NCBI RefSeq assembly: GCF_003363715.1
Contig: NZ_QREV01000016.1
Span: forward strand, 1-64,000
Source of the DNA: Parabacteroides acidifaciens
GTDB taxonomy: Bacteria > Bacteroidota > Bacteroidia > Bacteroidales > Tannerellaceae
Direction of reading: 5' to 3'
DNA length: 64,000 nucleotides
Position 1 is the stretch's first letter. Every line of letters starts with the position of its first letter. A program made the translations under genes and the position numbers. The notes beneath the pieces were generated by a model. That model had not been told where the DNA came from and ran no database searches. It saw only the letters and a program-made list of their open reading frames with translations. Of the stretch, positions 52,445 through 62,900 are shown piece after piece.

Positions 52445-53374
52445 TTAAGACTGCCGGAGGTAGGAGGTAGCAAATTCTTTAGAAATGTAATTGTCATAAC
52501 TTTGGCAGACTTCCGTCGCCAGGTCTATCCCGCATCGGATGATATTGGCCCACGTCTCTTTCGGGAGGTTGGCGAGGTCGCGGTAGCGGACATTATATTT
52601 TAACAGACCATAGATGATGCCTGCATTAAAGTTGTCTCCGGCTCCGATCGTGCTGACAGGGCGGATGGAGGGCGAATCGTAGTGCTGGCGGCAGTCTCCG
52701 CAGTAGAGGTTGACGCCGTCGGCTCCGTGCGTAGTGATGAAGCGGTCGCAGTAGAAGCGGATATGGTCGGTGTAGACCTTTTCTGTGTCTGCCTGTCCGA
52801 AGATGTTGAGAAAGTCCTCGTCGGACCCGCGCACGATATCGGCATATTCGAAGTTCTCGAGCAGCGTCGGTCTGAGGCGTATCGCTTCGTCGGCATGCGC
52901 CTTGCGGAAATTCGGATCGTAGTAGAGGATCGCTTTGCGCTCGCGTGCATAGTCGAGAAACTCCACCATCCGTTTGCGCAGGACGGGGTTCAGCGAATAG
53001 TAGGAGCCGTAGACGAAGATGTCGTCTTCGTTAATCTCCGGCAGAGGCACGTCGAGGCGTTGCTTCGGGTAGTCTTTGTAGAAAGTGTAGCTGGCATTGT
53101 TGTCGTCATCCAGGAAAGCGAGCGAGACAGGGCTTTTCCCGTCGGGGAAACGGTCTACGAACTCGGTGGAGAGGTTGTTCTCCACCATGAAATCGCGGAT
53201 AAAGTCGCCGACGCGGTCGTTCCCCAATTCGCTGATGAAGGAGACGGGAACTTCGAGGCGTCCTAAAGATATCAGGCCGTTGAAGGTCGAGCCGCCGGGC
53301 ACAGCCGCATGGGGCCGGTTGTTCTTGAAGATGATATCCAGGATGGTTTCTCCGATGCCGATTACCTTTCTCAT
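52445..53374 (-). CDS. PfkB-family carbohydrate kinase (fructokinase-like)
   Basis: 309 residues, cytoplasmic ribokinase fold. N-terminal GIGETILDIIF (6-16) and AVPGGSTFNGLISLGRL (24-40) are the sugar-binding signature; C-terminal STIGAGDNFNAGIIYGLL (241-258) is the second PfkB signature with the catalytic base D247. It phosphorylates a sugar, most like fructokinase, but the exact substrate cannot be told. It follows the SIS-domain gene by 4 bp, so the two products probably act in sequence on a sugar phosphate. Confidence 0.92.
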   Translation of the reverse strand: MRKVIGIGETILDIIFKNNRPHAAVPGGSTFNGLISLGRLEVPVSFISELGNDRVGDFIRDFMVENNLSTEFVDRFPDGKSPVSLAFLDDDNNASYTFYKDYPKQRLDVPLPEINEDDIFVYGSYYSLNPVLRKRMVEFLDYARERKAILYYDPNFRKAHADEAIRLRPTLLENFEYADIVRGSDEDFLNIFGQADTEKVYTDHIRFYCDRFITTHGADGVNLYCGDCRQHYDSPSIRPVSTIGAGDNFNAGIIYGLLKYNVRYRDLANLPKETWANIIRCGIDLATEVCQSYDNYISKEFATSYLRQS

Positions 53375-53378
53375 GTTG

Positions 53379-53996
53379 TTATTTGTTTACGGTTTTGCAC
53401 TGTTCGCGGCTTTTGGAACCTAAGTAGCCTCCGTGATGCCGTTTGGCATAGTCGGCGTAGCTGAAGTTAATCCGTTTCATGGTTCCCACTACCAGCAGGT
53501 CGCCGATCACGGTCATGACGGTTGTCGAGGTGGTGGGAGTCAGTCCCAGCGGACAAACTTCTTTCGGGGCGCCGGTCGGCAAACAGATGGTCGCTTCGGC
53601 TGCTAACGGGCTGTCGGGGTTGCCGGTGATAACGATGAACTGCATTTCGGGGACAAGGCCGCGTGTCAGTTCCACCAGCTCGAGCAGCTCGCGCGTCTTG
53701 CCGGAGTTGGAGATAAGCAACATGACATCGTTCTTACGGACGATGCCGAGGTCGCCATGCTGCGCTTCGCTGGGATGCAGGAAGTAGGCGGGCGTACCGG
53801 TTGAACAGAAAGTGGTGGCGATATTCATGGCGATTTGCCCTGCTTTACCCATTCCACTGGTGATCAGGTTGCCACCGAGTTCGTGCACGTGTTTCACGAT
53901 GAGCGTCACAGCCTCTTCATAGCCGTCTGTTATCGGAATGTTGCGTACTGCTTCAGCTTCTTGCTGCAGGATGGACGAGATTGCTTCGTTTATCAT
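53379..53996 (-). CDS. SIS-domain sugar isomerase, KpsF/GutQ-like
   Basis: 205 residues from the ATG at 53996. A single SIS domain: LITSGMGKAGQIAMNIATTFCSTGTPAYFLHPSEAQHGDLG (about 42-82), LISNSGKTRELLEL (about 93-106), VITGNPDSPLA and CPLGLTPTTSTTVMTVIGD. This matches the isomerase half of arabinose-5-phosphate isomerases; the CBS domains of KdsD/KpsF are absent. It should interconvert a ketose and an aldose phosphate. The upstream in-frame start adds 15 residues of non-family sequence. Paired with the PfkB gene in an operon. Confidence 0.9.
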   Translation of the reverse strand: MINEAISSILQQEAEAVRNIPITDGYEEAVTLIVKHVHELGGNLITSGMGKAGQIAMNIATTFCSTGTPAYFLHPSEAQHGDLGIVRKNDVMLLISNSGKTRELLELVELTRGLVPEMQFIVITGNPDSPLAAEATICLPTGAPKEVCPLGLTPTTSTTVMTVIGDLLVVGTMKRINFSYADYAKRHHGGYLGSKSREQCKTVNK

Positions 53997-54094
53997 AGCT
54001 TTTAAAATCGTTACTATTATATATGTAATATGAAAGTACAAAAGTATCTATTTTAATCATATGTACACAGTCCCCCTCTTATTTTTTATACTAA

Positions 54095-54294
54095 GTTTCA
54101 ACCGCTCGAAAGTTTGAAACTAAAGTTTCAGAAGTTTCGTGCTATTGAAACTTTAGTTTCATGCCTGTGGAACTTTAGTTTCATCGGCTGAAATTTTAGT
54201 TTCCTCGGCTGAAACTTTAGTTTCGACCGTTGAGACTTTTGTTTCAGCCGTTGAGGCTAAAATTTTGACTTGACTCGGCTTTCAATCAGAGTCA
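54095..54294. repeat. 21-bp tandem palindrome array
   Basis: In the 346-bp spacer 53997-54342, units run 54147-54168 (22 bp), then 21-bp units at 54169, 54190, 54211, 54232 and 54253. The core is the dyad GAAACTTTAGTTTC, with a variable 7-8 bp joint such as ATCGGCT or GACCGTT. A looser version (GTTTCAA...TTGAAAC, GAAACTAAAGTTTC) lies at 54095-54146. It sits between the stop of the MFS gene and the start of the SIS gene, so it may belong to the SIS promoter region or to the efflux mRNA 3' end. No coding frame. Confidence 0.85.
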
Positions 54295-54342
54295 GTTTCA
54301 TTTTTGATGTAGCACACACTACAATGAGCAGGGATTACATCT

Positions 54343-55968
54343 CTATTTCCTTCTTGCAAGATACTCGATAGCATAAACCGGCCAGCGGGGAACTTTTCGG
54401 ATATTTGTACGGACTGCCGGAATGTCGCACAGCAGGAAGAGGGCTGCAAGAGCTAAGGCGAACCAGATAACATAGCCGTATACCTGTTTCATTGCCACCA
54501 TCATCATGGAGTGCAGGAAGTCGTGCCCAACGTACTCGCCGAAGTTAAAGTGAGCCATATCCAAGTGAGTGAGAGTAAGTTGCTGTCCGTAACTTATCAT
54601 ATCATCGTTCATAAAGTGCGAGAAGATGGTGGTATAAATGCCATAACCTGCCGCTCCTGCCAGATACATATGGAGGATATTGAACACGAACAGGCCCATG
54701 AAAAACTGTTCAAGGCTGGGCACTGATTCGTCTAAAGCCCACATCAATGTGGGGGCAAGTATGGCATAAGCAAATCCCCGCAAGAATATGGCAAGGCGAT
54801 ACTGCTCGATATTGACATTCATGTCCAGCGTAAAGTACATCAACATACCATATAACGCAATGCAGATGAAAGCTATGCCGAAGAGTTTCCATACCTTCCA
54901 CTTTTTTACTTTTAGCCAAAAGAGGTCAAGCAAGATGCCAACGTACATACCGGGAAGTGCCCACATATACTGCGCCTCTTTGGTCAGCTCCTCCAGTCGG
55001 ATGACTTCGCTGTAAAGTATCTCTTCCATTGTGTGTTCAGCACCGAAAGCAAGTTCGGCAAAGAGGGTAACGATGAGAATGGGAACAACGTTGCGACGTG
55101 TGAAAAGACTGAGTTCGACGTAAGGGTAACGGTAATAGCGAAGGCGGTAGAGCACAATGCCGGAAAGTACAATGGCTGCACCGAGCAGAAGGCGCATGCG
55201 GAGCGTGTCGAACCACATGAAATAGTCACCATACACCACGATGTAAGATACCACGAGCATCAGTCCACAGATGAACAACGCTCCCTGAAAGTCAATCCCT
55301 TTGAGTGACAGGCGCTGGGGCATGGGACAGAACGGGCGGCAGAAGATGACTTGCGTGAGTAGTACGAACAGCATGGTGCCGATAGTAAAGACGTGCATCA
55401 TCTGCCAGGTGAAATGATGACCGAACCAAGCAGCAAGCCATCCGCTGCCCTCTATAGCGGTGAGCAGGATGATGTGTAGCACGGGAAAGAAGACGGCAAA
55501 ATCGCGTCGGGGGGTAATCCAAAGCTGGATGTTGCTCATACACTCGAACGTGCCTTGTATCTTGGCCATTCCGGCAATGAAGCACACCACCGTGAGTACA
55601 GGCATCGACTGGCAATACATTGTCAGCATGTTGCATACGCCAAGGACAATGGCGGAACCGCAAAGCAACTGCCGGTTGGTGAAACGGAACTTCATGCGGA
55701 AGAGCATAGGGAAATACACAGCCATGCCCGCAAGGGTGGCATAAAGCAGGAAGAGTACGTCCTCAATCATGAAGTTGGTGGTGCCACGGATGCCATCCAG
55801 TGCACCGAGGTAGATGCCTCCGCTGAACTGAAAGCAAAGGGCGGTCAGCACGTACAGCCAGGGCTGGATACGGCGAGGCACCCACTCCTTCATCATCGGC
55901 ATGGAAAAGCCCATGCTGGGGGGAGGACCGCCGGCACTTTTCATAAAGAATTCTGTTAATTGTCCCAT
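54343..55968 (-). CDS. MFS transporter of a tripartite efflux pump
   Basis: 541 residues, about 14 membrane helices, starting after a ~35-residue cytoplasmic N-terminus (WLYVLTALCFQFSGGIYLGA). It resembles the Bacteroidetes branch of EmrB/DHA2 drug/proton antiporters, although classic motif A is degenerate. Position is decisive: it follows HlyD-like (6 bp) and TolC-like genes in one operon, so the three probably form an inner membrane to outer membrane pump. The exported compound is unknown. No TetR or MarR regulator is encoded nearby. Confidence 0.9.
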   Translation of the reverse strand: MGQLTEFFMKSAGGPPPSMGFSMPMMKEWVPRRIQPWLYVLTALCFQFSGGIYLGALDGIRGTTNFMIEDVLFLLYATLAGMAVYFPMLFRMKFRFTNRQLLCGSAIVLGVCNMLTMYCQSMPVLTVVCFIAGMAKIQGTFECMSNIQLWITPRRDFAVFFPVLHIILLTAIEGSGWLAAWFGHHFTWQMMHVFTIGTMLFVLLTQVIFCRPFCPMPQRLSLKGIDFQGALFICGLMLVVSYIVVYGDYFMWFDTLRMRLLLGAAIVLSGIVLYRLRYYRYPYVELSLFTRRNVVPILIVTLFAELAFGAEHTMEEILYSEVIRLEELTKEAQYMWALPGMYVGILLDLFWLKVKKWKVWKLFGIAFICIALYGMLMYFTLDMNVNIEQYRLAIFLRGFAYAILAPTLMWALDESVPSLEQFFMGLFVFNILHMYLAGAAGYGIYTTIFSHFMNDDMISYGQQLTLTHLDMAHFNFGEYVGHDFLHSMMMVAMKQVYGYVIWFALALAALFLLCDIPAVRTNIRKVPRWPVYAIEYLARRK

Positions 55969-55974
55969 TACGCA

Positions 55975-57003
55975 TTACTCCTTAACGATACATTCCACAT
56001 TATAACCGCCCTTTAGCTTGGCAACATCACTGTTCGTGTCGAGCTTGATGCGCACGGTAACACGCTGTTCAACCTTCACAAAATTGCCGGTGGCATTGTC
56101 GATGGGAATGAGTGAGAAGGCACTGCCAGTAGCATCGGAGATGCGTTCCACCGTACCCGTATATTCCACATCCGGAACGGCGTCAGCTGTAATCTCCACC
56201 TTATTGCCCACCTTGATGTGAGGCAACTGGCTTTCCTTATAGTTCGCCTCAATCCAACGTTCATCCTTGTCAACGATACTCACCAGTGTCTGCCCCGGAT
56301 TGACAAGCTGTCCTACATGAATGTCCTTCGTGCCGACAGTACCGTCGCAGGTGGCAATGATGTAGCAATAAGAAAGATTAAGGCGGGCGAGGTCGACAGC
56401 ACGACGAGCCAGTTCTATGCCCTGCTCCGAAGCAGAAAGATGATGTCCCTGCTCGGCTACAACAGCCGACTGCATCTGGCGTGAACGAACTGCCTGTTCA
56501 TAGGCTGCCTTGGCACTCAGATAACCCGTATGTACTTTATCATACTGTTGTTGGGTGACGGCATCTTGGCTGAGGAGGTTCTTGAAACGGTTATCCTCAC
56601 GCATGGCATTCTCCATCTGCGCACGTGCCGATTCGATGCCTGCCTCGGTAACGGTCATGCTTGTCTTGGTGGTAACGATGCTGCTTGCCGTTCCCTTCGA
56701 GCCCTGTTCGGCACGGATAAGGTCTGTTTCGGCTTGAGCCAGCCGCAAGCGAAATTCAGCATCCTCAATGATGACGAGTGTGTCCCCCTTTTTTACCTGC
56801 TGAAAATCGGTAAAGCGTACTTCACGGATGAAGCCTTGTACACGGCTGCTTTGAGGCACGACATTCTGACGAACACGGGCATTGTCGGTAAATTCTCCAC
56901 TGCCGAAGTGTATGAACTGACTTGCCACATAAACAGCTCCGCCCAAAAGGCAAAGCACGATGAGCGCATTATATATATAAGTGCATATTTTGTTCTTTTC
57001 CAT
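55975..57003 (-). CDS. HlyD/EmrA-family periplasmic adaptor
   Basis: 342 residues. One N-terminal membrane helix (IYNALIVLCLLGGAVYVASQF, about 10-30), a lipoyl-like half (VQGFIREVRFTDFQQVKKGDTLVIIED), a long coiled coil (about 85-200), the second lipoyl half with CDGTVGTKDIHVGQLVNPGQTLVSIVD, and a beta-barrel domain. It bridges the MFS transporter and the TolC-like channel. Two bp separate it from the TolC gene and six from the transporter gene. Confidence 0.93.
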   Translation of the reverse strand: MEKNKICTYIYNALIVLCLLGGAVYVASQFIHFGSGEFTDNARVRQNVVPQSSRVQGFIREVRFTDFQQVKKGDTLVIIEDAEFRLRLAQAETDLIRAEQGSKGTASSIVTTKTSMTVTEAGIESARAQMENAMREDNRFKNLLSQDAVTQQQYDKVHTGYLSAKAAYEQAVRSRQMQSAVVAEQGHHLSASEQGIELARRAVDLARLNLSYCYIIATCDGTVGTKDIHVGQLVNPGQTLVSIVDKDERWIEANYKESQLPHIKVGNKVEITADAVPDVEYTGTVERISDATGSAFSLIPIDNATGNFVKVEQRVTVRIKLDTNSDVAKLKGGYNVECIVKE

Positions 57004-57005
57004 TA

Positions 57006-58400
57006 TTATAAAGTATTTGTTACGTATTTGAGTTTATAGAAATTATAAAGCATACCGATGCGGGCATTGACCAGTGCCATTTCGGCAGAGAGTTTCATGT
57101 TAGAGGCATCAACCATATCAGTAAGGAGCGCAAGGTCATTCTGATAACGATTTTGCACCACGGAGTAGTTCTGATTGGCAAGTTCCACCTGCTTCTGCTG
57201 CGTCTTCACCTCGGTGTAGGATGTCAGAAGGTTGGTGTAGCTTGCCTGTACACCATTATCCACTCCCTCATGCGCCAAGGCGAGTGCTTCCTGCGACTGC
57301 TGATGCTCTATACGCGCCTTGCGGATGTGGTGTTTGTTCTTCCAAAGATTGCCAAGTTTGAATTTTACGCCTATCCCGACGAACCACACGTTTACATTAC
57401 AATCTTTCGGGATGAGGTCTTGCGTATATGGACCAAAGAACTGATTCTCTGCCACAACAGCTACCGAAGGCAATGATTCCGCTTTTGCCTGCTTCACTTT
57501 CTGCTCCGCAAGATTTGTGGCAACTGTTGCCTGACGGATGCCAAAGTTGTTGTCCGCTGCTGTCTGCTGCCATATATCTTGAGCAGCGATTGCCGAGATT
57601 GCATTTATTTCTGTGTCAAGTTCATTCTTATCGGGTACTATAACCGTCTGCTCCGGTAAATGAAGTGTTGTCATCAACTGATAGTTGATGACAGTAGAAG
57701 CATCGGTAAGCTTTGTCAAAGTGAGTTCAAGCCCCTGCAGCTGAAATTCATAGCGAGTGATGTCGTTCTGCAAGACGGTGCCTTGCTCACGACGGGCTTT
57801 CATTTGCTCAATCTCCTTCTGCGTCAGTGCGATATTCTGGCGAACCACTTCTATCTGATTGTTCAGCTTGCAGAGGTCAAGGTAGTAACCCGTCAACAAG
57901 AAGCGTACCTCCTGGCGGTTCTTCTCGACATCGAGTTCTGCCATTTCCTTGCCCAGTTCCGCCATGCGGATACCCGAACGGATAGCACCACCCGCATATA
58001 CGACCTGCGACACTTGAGCTGTAAAACTGTTTCCCCAGTGGGGAGTGTCCTGTTTGCCGTTTGCCACGGGAACAACTCCCACACCCGGCACGATGTAATC
58101 AGTCGTCCCATTGGTCGAAAAGCCTCGCGACAGCATGAATGCATTGCCCGTATAACTGCCCTGAAGGCTCAAATCCACACTCGGCAGCAAAGCCGATTTG
58201 GCTGCTGCCACCCCTTCATCGGCTGCCCGCAGAGCTACCTCACTCACTCTCACCTTTTGACTCTGCTGGTCAGCAAGGTTGTAAAGTGTTGTGAGTGTCA
58301 TTGACTGCACAGCCCTATCTTGCGCACATATAGGCACAAAAAAAGTCCCTTTGGCCATCAGAGCGACAGCCAAAGCAGAATAAACCATAAGTTTGTTCAT
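57006..58400 (-). CDS. TolC-family outer-membrane channel
   Basis: 464 residues with a signal peptide (MNKLMVYSALAVALMAKGTFFVPICA). Two related helical halves show the outer-membrane efflux fold: LADQQSQKVRVSEVALRAADEGVAAAKSALLPSVDLSLQGSYTG, then NFGIRQATVATNLAEQKVKQAKAESLPSVAVVAENQFFG. It forms the exit duct of the pump. First gene of the efflux operon; its promoter should lie in the 432-bp spacer to its right. Confidence 0.93.
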   Translation of the reverse strand: MNKLMVYSALAVALMAKGTFFVPICAQDRAVQSMTLTTLYNLADQQSQKVRVSEVALRAADEGVAAAKSALLPSVDLSLQGSYTGNAFMLSRGFSTNGTTDYIVPGVGVVPVANGKQDTPHWGNSFTAQVSQVVYAGGAIRSGIRMAELGKEMAELDVEKNRQEVRFLLTGYYLDLCKLNNQIEVVRQNIALTQKEIEQMKARREQGTVLQNDITRYEFQLQGLELTLTKLTDASTVINYQLMTTLHLPEQTVIVPDKNELDTEINAISAIAAQDIWQQTAADNNFGIRQATVATNLAEQKVKQAKAESLPSVAVVAENQFFGPYTQDLIPKDCNVNVWFVGIGVKFKLGNLWKNKHHIRKARIEHQQSQEALALAHEGVDNGVQASYTNLLTSYTEVKTQQKQVELANQNYSVVQNRYQNDLALLTDMVDASNMKLSAEMALVNARIGMLYNFYKLKYVTNTL

Positions 58401-58832
58401 GAAATAAAAATAGATGTATTGTTGTTCATTATTTTCCCTTTAACTGTTAACCTTTATCATTCCCTTGGAAATGCTAATAATGAACTTAAGAGTTCGGACA
58501 GCATTACATCTGCCACAATGCTCTACAAACAGTCTCATCAGGGAATACAAAAAGATGAGAAACCGAATATCAAGCACTATTGATTAAGAAGTCCGGCGCG
58601 AATTTACAAATAAAAATTCAAAATAGGATTGAGGAAGTCGGAATAATTGTATATACAAACTTAAAATAGGAATAGGATGTATCAATATAATTTTCATGTA
58701 ATGTTTTGTTCTTATTATTTTAAAAAAGTGGTTTTTCTTGTGAGTACTTTTCTTTTCCCGTTCGTTGTATAAATGTAAGAACCAAGTTAACCATGTGTCG
58801 ACTTTGTATCTGCGTCTAATAAATAAGTAAAA
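58401..58832. other. Divergent A/T-rich spacer, no gene seen
   Basis: This 432-bp stretch separates the leftward efflux operon from the rightward FecR gene and must hold both promoters, yet no exact TAnnTTTG box with a partner was found. No remnant of an ECF sigma-factor gene, normally next to fecR, could be recognised in any frame. Confidence 0.5.
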
Positions 58833-59813
58833 ATGGAAAACGAACATTCAGAATTAATCATCGGATATCTGCAAGGACGGCTGCACGGTCGGGACTTAGA
58901 CAATTTCTATGTCTGGGTGAACGAAAGCGCAGACAACAAAAAGCTGTTTTTCGAAACGAAAGCGCTTTATGAAGCCTGTACGCCATCCCGTGAAAAATCT
59001 GAAATACAAGATAGCTGGCTTCGACTTCTTGAAAAGAGAACGTCACGCCAGCATAAAAAACAATCCTTCTGGCTGCGCATAAGTACTTATGCGGCTGTTG
59101 CAATCATTGCAACAGCGATCACTTCATCTTTATTTTTGTGGTCTTCTTCGCAGGAGAAGACTATGGCGACCCGATATATAGGCGGTGACGGTTTGAATGC
59201 GGATGTCGTGGAATTACCGGACGGGTCGCGTGTTTCTTTGGGGTCGCATACCACTTTTTCTTATGATGCTCAGTACGGGAAGTCCCGTCGTGTTGTCTAT
59301 CTGGAGGGCGAAGCCTATTTTGAAGTCGCTAAACAGAAGGATAAACCGTTTGTTGTCAAGACAAAGGAACAAGATATAGAAGCGCTCGGAACGAAATTTA
59401 ATGTGACAGCTTATCCTGCTGATTCGCTTTTGACAACGACACTGCTTGAAGGTTCCGTGCGATTGACAACTTCGGCCCTTGCTCAGCAGGCGGTATTGAA
59501 ACCGAACGAACAATTTATTTATAATCGGAAAACACAAGCCTTCTCCCTGCAACCTGTAGACGCCAGCCAGTATGTTTCGTGGACAACAGGGTATTATTAT
59601 TTTCCTGAACAGAGCTTGCAAGCAATCCTTTACAGGCTAAGCCATGTTTATGGCGTCCAGTTCACGGTCAAGTCTGAAGAACTGAACCATCGTACGTTTA
59701 CAGGTACTTTCTATCGTGGGCAGAGCATCAAGGATATAATGGAAATCATCCACCTGTCCATCCCGATCCGCTATAAGATAGACGATCATCATGTCACAAT
59801 ATCTGAAATCTAA
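58833..59813 (+). CDS. FecR-family anti-sigma factor
   Basis: 326 residues. A cytoplasmic N-terminal sigma-binding region (to about 80) is followed by one membrane helix (84-103) and the periplasmic FecR domain: VVELPDGSRVSLGSHTTFSY (about 126-145), RRVVYLEGEAYFEVAKQKDKPFVV, IEALGTKFNVTAY and TTTLLEGSVRL. The C-terminal DUF4974 part (QSLQAILYRLSHVYGVQF... TFTGTFYRG) contacts the STN domain of the transporter. It would hold an ECF sigma factor until the STN-bearing SusC signals that substrate is bound. No sigma gene precedes it, so its partner must be elsewhere. 156 bp to susC. Confidence 0.94.
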   Translation: MENEHSELIIGYLQGRLHGRDLDNFYVWVNESADNKKLFFETKALYEACTPSREKSEIQDSWLRLLEKRTSRQHKKQSFWLRISTYAAVAIIATAITSSLFLWSSSQEKTMATRYIGGDGLNADVVELPDGSRVSLGSHTTFSYDAQYGKSRRVVYLEGEAYFEVAKQKDKPFVVKTKEQDIEALGTKFNVTAYPADSLLTTTLLEGSVRLTTSALAQQAVLKPNEQFIYNRKTQAFSLQPVDASQYVSWTTGYYYFPEQSLQAILYRLSHVYGVQFTVKSEELNHRTFTGTFYRGQSIKDIMEIIHLSIPIRYKIDDHHVTISEI

Positions 59814-59870
59814 ATAAAAACAATTGCTAATCTTAGAAAAAATGAACACCAGTTAGTCTTAAACAAAAAA

Positions 59871-59949
59871 GAAGAGAAAATCTTGCCGGATCTTCTCTTC
59901 TAAAAGTGTGAATCAATTAAACTCCCATTGCCGTGGGAATATGTTTAAT
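59871..59949 (+). promoter_or_regulatory. Two tandem hairpins in the susC leader
   Basis: Hairpin 1 pairs GAAGAGAAAATC (59871-59882) with GATCTTCTCTTC (59889-59900) across TTGCCG. Hairpin 2 pairs ATTAAAC (59916-59922) with GTTTAAT (59943-59949), with an inner CCCA/TGGG again closing on TTGCCG. Both loops carry the same TTGCCG. They lie between fecR and susC; they could attenuate, be an RNA-binding site, or pair with a small RNA. Confidence 0.5.
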
Positions 59950-59969
59950 CTTAACAAACATTCAAAAAT

Positions 59970-62900
59970 ATGAATAATCAACGTATAGTTGTTTCTCTTA
60001 ATCTGAAAAGAACTATAAAAATCATGAAATTAACCGTGTTAATGCTGGCACTTTGTCTGTCGAGCGTGGTTGCTTCCACCTATGCACAAACTGCCACCCT
60101 AAATGTTTCAGCTAAGAATGAGACATTGGAAAAAGTGTTGAAACAGATTGAAAAGCAGTCCGAGTTCCTGTTTTTCTATAATCTGGAAGAGATCAATAAG
60201 AATGAAAAGATTTCTATTAATGAAAAGAACGCTAACATTCAGACTGTATTGGATGCTATTGCCGCCAAAACGGGTTTGAAATACACAATTAAGGACCGTC
60301 ACATTGTCCTGACTTCCGAAACGGCTCCGGCTTCTGCCGCTTCTGCACAGCAGGATCGCAAAGTGACCGGTACTGTAAGCGATGCGTTCGGTCCTGTTGC
60401 CGGTGCAAACGTTGTCCAGAAAGGTACGACTAACGGTACGACTACCGATATAGACGGTAACTTCTCCATTGAAGTTTCAGCCAACGCTACTTTGCAGATT
60501 TCTTTTATCGGATATATTCCGCAGGAAGTAGCTGTAAAGAATCAAAGCGTGATCAACGTTCTGTTGAAGGAAGATACGCAGGCATTGGAAGAGGTTGTTG
60601 TTGTCGGTTATGGTACGATGAAGAAGAAAGACTTGACCGGTGCTGTTGCTTCCGTTAAGATGGATGATACGCCAGTTGGTACTGTTTCTACTGTCAGCCA
60701 TGCATTGGCTGGTAAGGCAGCCGGCTTGCAGGTAAGCACGATCAGTGCACAGCCGGGCGGTCAGTCTACTTTCCGCGTTCGTGGTGCCGCTTCTTCCGAT
60801 AAGGCAGGTAACGATCCGTTGATCATTATCGACGGTTTCCCGGTAAGCGCACCGGATGGTTTGAGTAGCGGTAACCAGTATAAAGATGGAAACAAAGATA
60901 ACATCCTGGGTTCTATCAACCCGAACGATATCGAATCAATCGAAGTCTTGAAGGATGCAAGTTCTACGGCTATCTACGGTGCGCGTGCCGGTAATGGTGT
61001 GATCATTGTAACGACAAAGCGCGGTAAGAGCGGTGCTGCCAAAGTACAGTACTCAGGTTCTGTTTCCGTACAGGACATCGCTAAGTCTTATGAAATGCTG
61101 GATGCTTCCGAATTTATGAAGGCTACCAATGACTATAACCGTGAATTGTGGTTGCGTACGAATAAGGTGGGCATTTATGGTGGAAAGTCTGAATCGGAGA
61201 TTGGAACTTCTTTTGTTCCGACTTATACAGACGCGCAGATTGCTAATCCGGCAAACAATACAAACTGGTTTGATGAAATTTCCCGTTTAGGTTTCCAGAC
61301 TTCTCACAACTTGTCTGTTACCGGTGGTAACGACAATACGAAATATTTGGTTTCCGGCAATTATTTCAAACAAGACGGTGTAATCAAAAATAATGCGATG
61401 GAACGCTATTCTGCTCGTGTTAATTTGGACCAGAAATTGAGTAAATATGTGAAGATGGGTGTAAACTTGAATGTTTCACGTAATGAGTATGATAACATTC
61501 CTTTAGGAGACGGACAGAATGAAAACTCGGGTATCCTGGTTTCTGCTGCCCAGTTCAATCCGGCTCTGCCAATCCGTGATGAGAATGGTGATTTCTCCAT
61601 GAACTCGGATGCCTCTTTCCTTCCGAACCCAGTATCTCTGCTGGATATTACAGACAAGACAACGAAAGAACGTCTGTTAGGAAACGTCTTCTTTGAAGTT
61701 CGTCCGATCCAGGATTTGCTGCTGAAAGCAAATTTCGGTATCGACCGTAACTATCAGAAACGTAAACAGTATATGCCGACTACCACTTTATATGGAGCTC
61801 GTGAAAATGGTTCTGCTTATGTGGCTCAGGCTGATAACTCCGACTACTTGATGGAATTGACGGCAAGCTATACAAAGCAGATCGGCGATCATAACTTTGG
61901 CGTATTGGCAGGCCATTCCTATCAATTGTTTACATATGAAATGCTGTCAGGTAAAAGTAATGACTTTATTACAGATGGTTTCTTATATAACAACTTAGGA
62001 GCAGGTAATGCAAAACGTCCGACTGTCGGTTCAAGCGCAACGAAATCTCGTATGGCTTCTTTCTTCGGTCGTGTGAATTATTCATTTAAGGATCGTTATC
62101 TGTTAACAGCTACTATCCGTACGGACGGTTCTTCAAACTTTGCAGAGGGAAACCGTTGGGGTGTTTTTCCGTCAGTTGCTGCCGGCTGGAGATTCCTGGA
62201 AGAAGATTTTATGGCTCCGTTGAAAAGTGTTTTGTCTAACGGTAAGTTGCGCTTAAGCTATGGTGAAACCGGTAACTCTAATGTGGGTGATGTTGCATAT
62301 AGTTATTACAAATTGGGAGAACGCAACAATATCTTCGGTGGCTCCATGATTAACGGTGTTTATCTGGATCAGCTGGGTAACAATGCTTTGACTTGGGAAA
62401 CATCACGTGAATGGAATGTCGGTTTAGATTTGGGCTTCCTGGACGGACGCATCAATGTAACGGCTGAGTATTATCATAAAAATATTTCTGACTTGCTGAA
62501 TGAGCGTAAACTTCTTTCTTATAATGAAGTAAACAAGATTATTGCTAACGTAGGTAAGACACAGAGCCAGGGTTTTGAGTTGACAATCAACACGACTAAC
62601 ATTCGCAACAAAGATTTTGAATGGACTTCTGACTTGACATTCTCTTTGTATCGTGATAAGTGGAAAGAACGTGATCCGAACTGGAAGCCGAGTGCTTATG
62701 ATGAATATAATGGCTGGATGCGTTATTATTCCGGTTATTTGTCTGATGGTCTGGTTCAGCCGGGTGAAACAATCGATCATATGCCAGGTGCACTGCCAGG
62801 ACAGGTAAAGATCAAAGATATCGATGGGTATGTATATGAAGCTGATGGTTCTATCAAGGTTGACAAACATGGTATTCCGATGAAGACCGGCAAACCTGAC

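Noticed and set aside
58401-58832. Degenerate ECF sigma-factor gene before fecR
   Set aside because: Checked in both directions; no stretch resembles sigma region 2 or 4.
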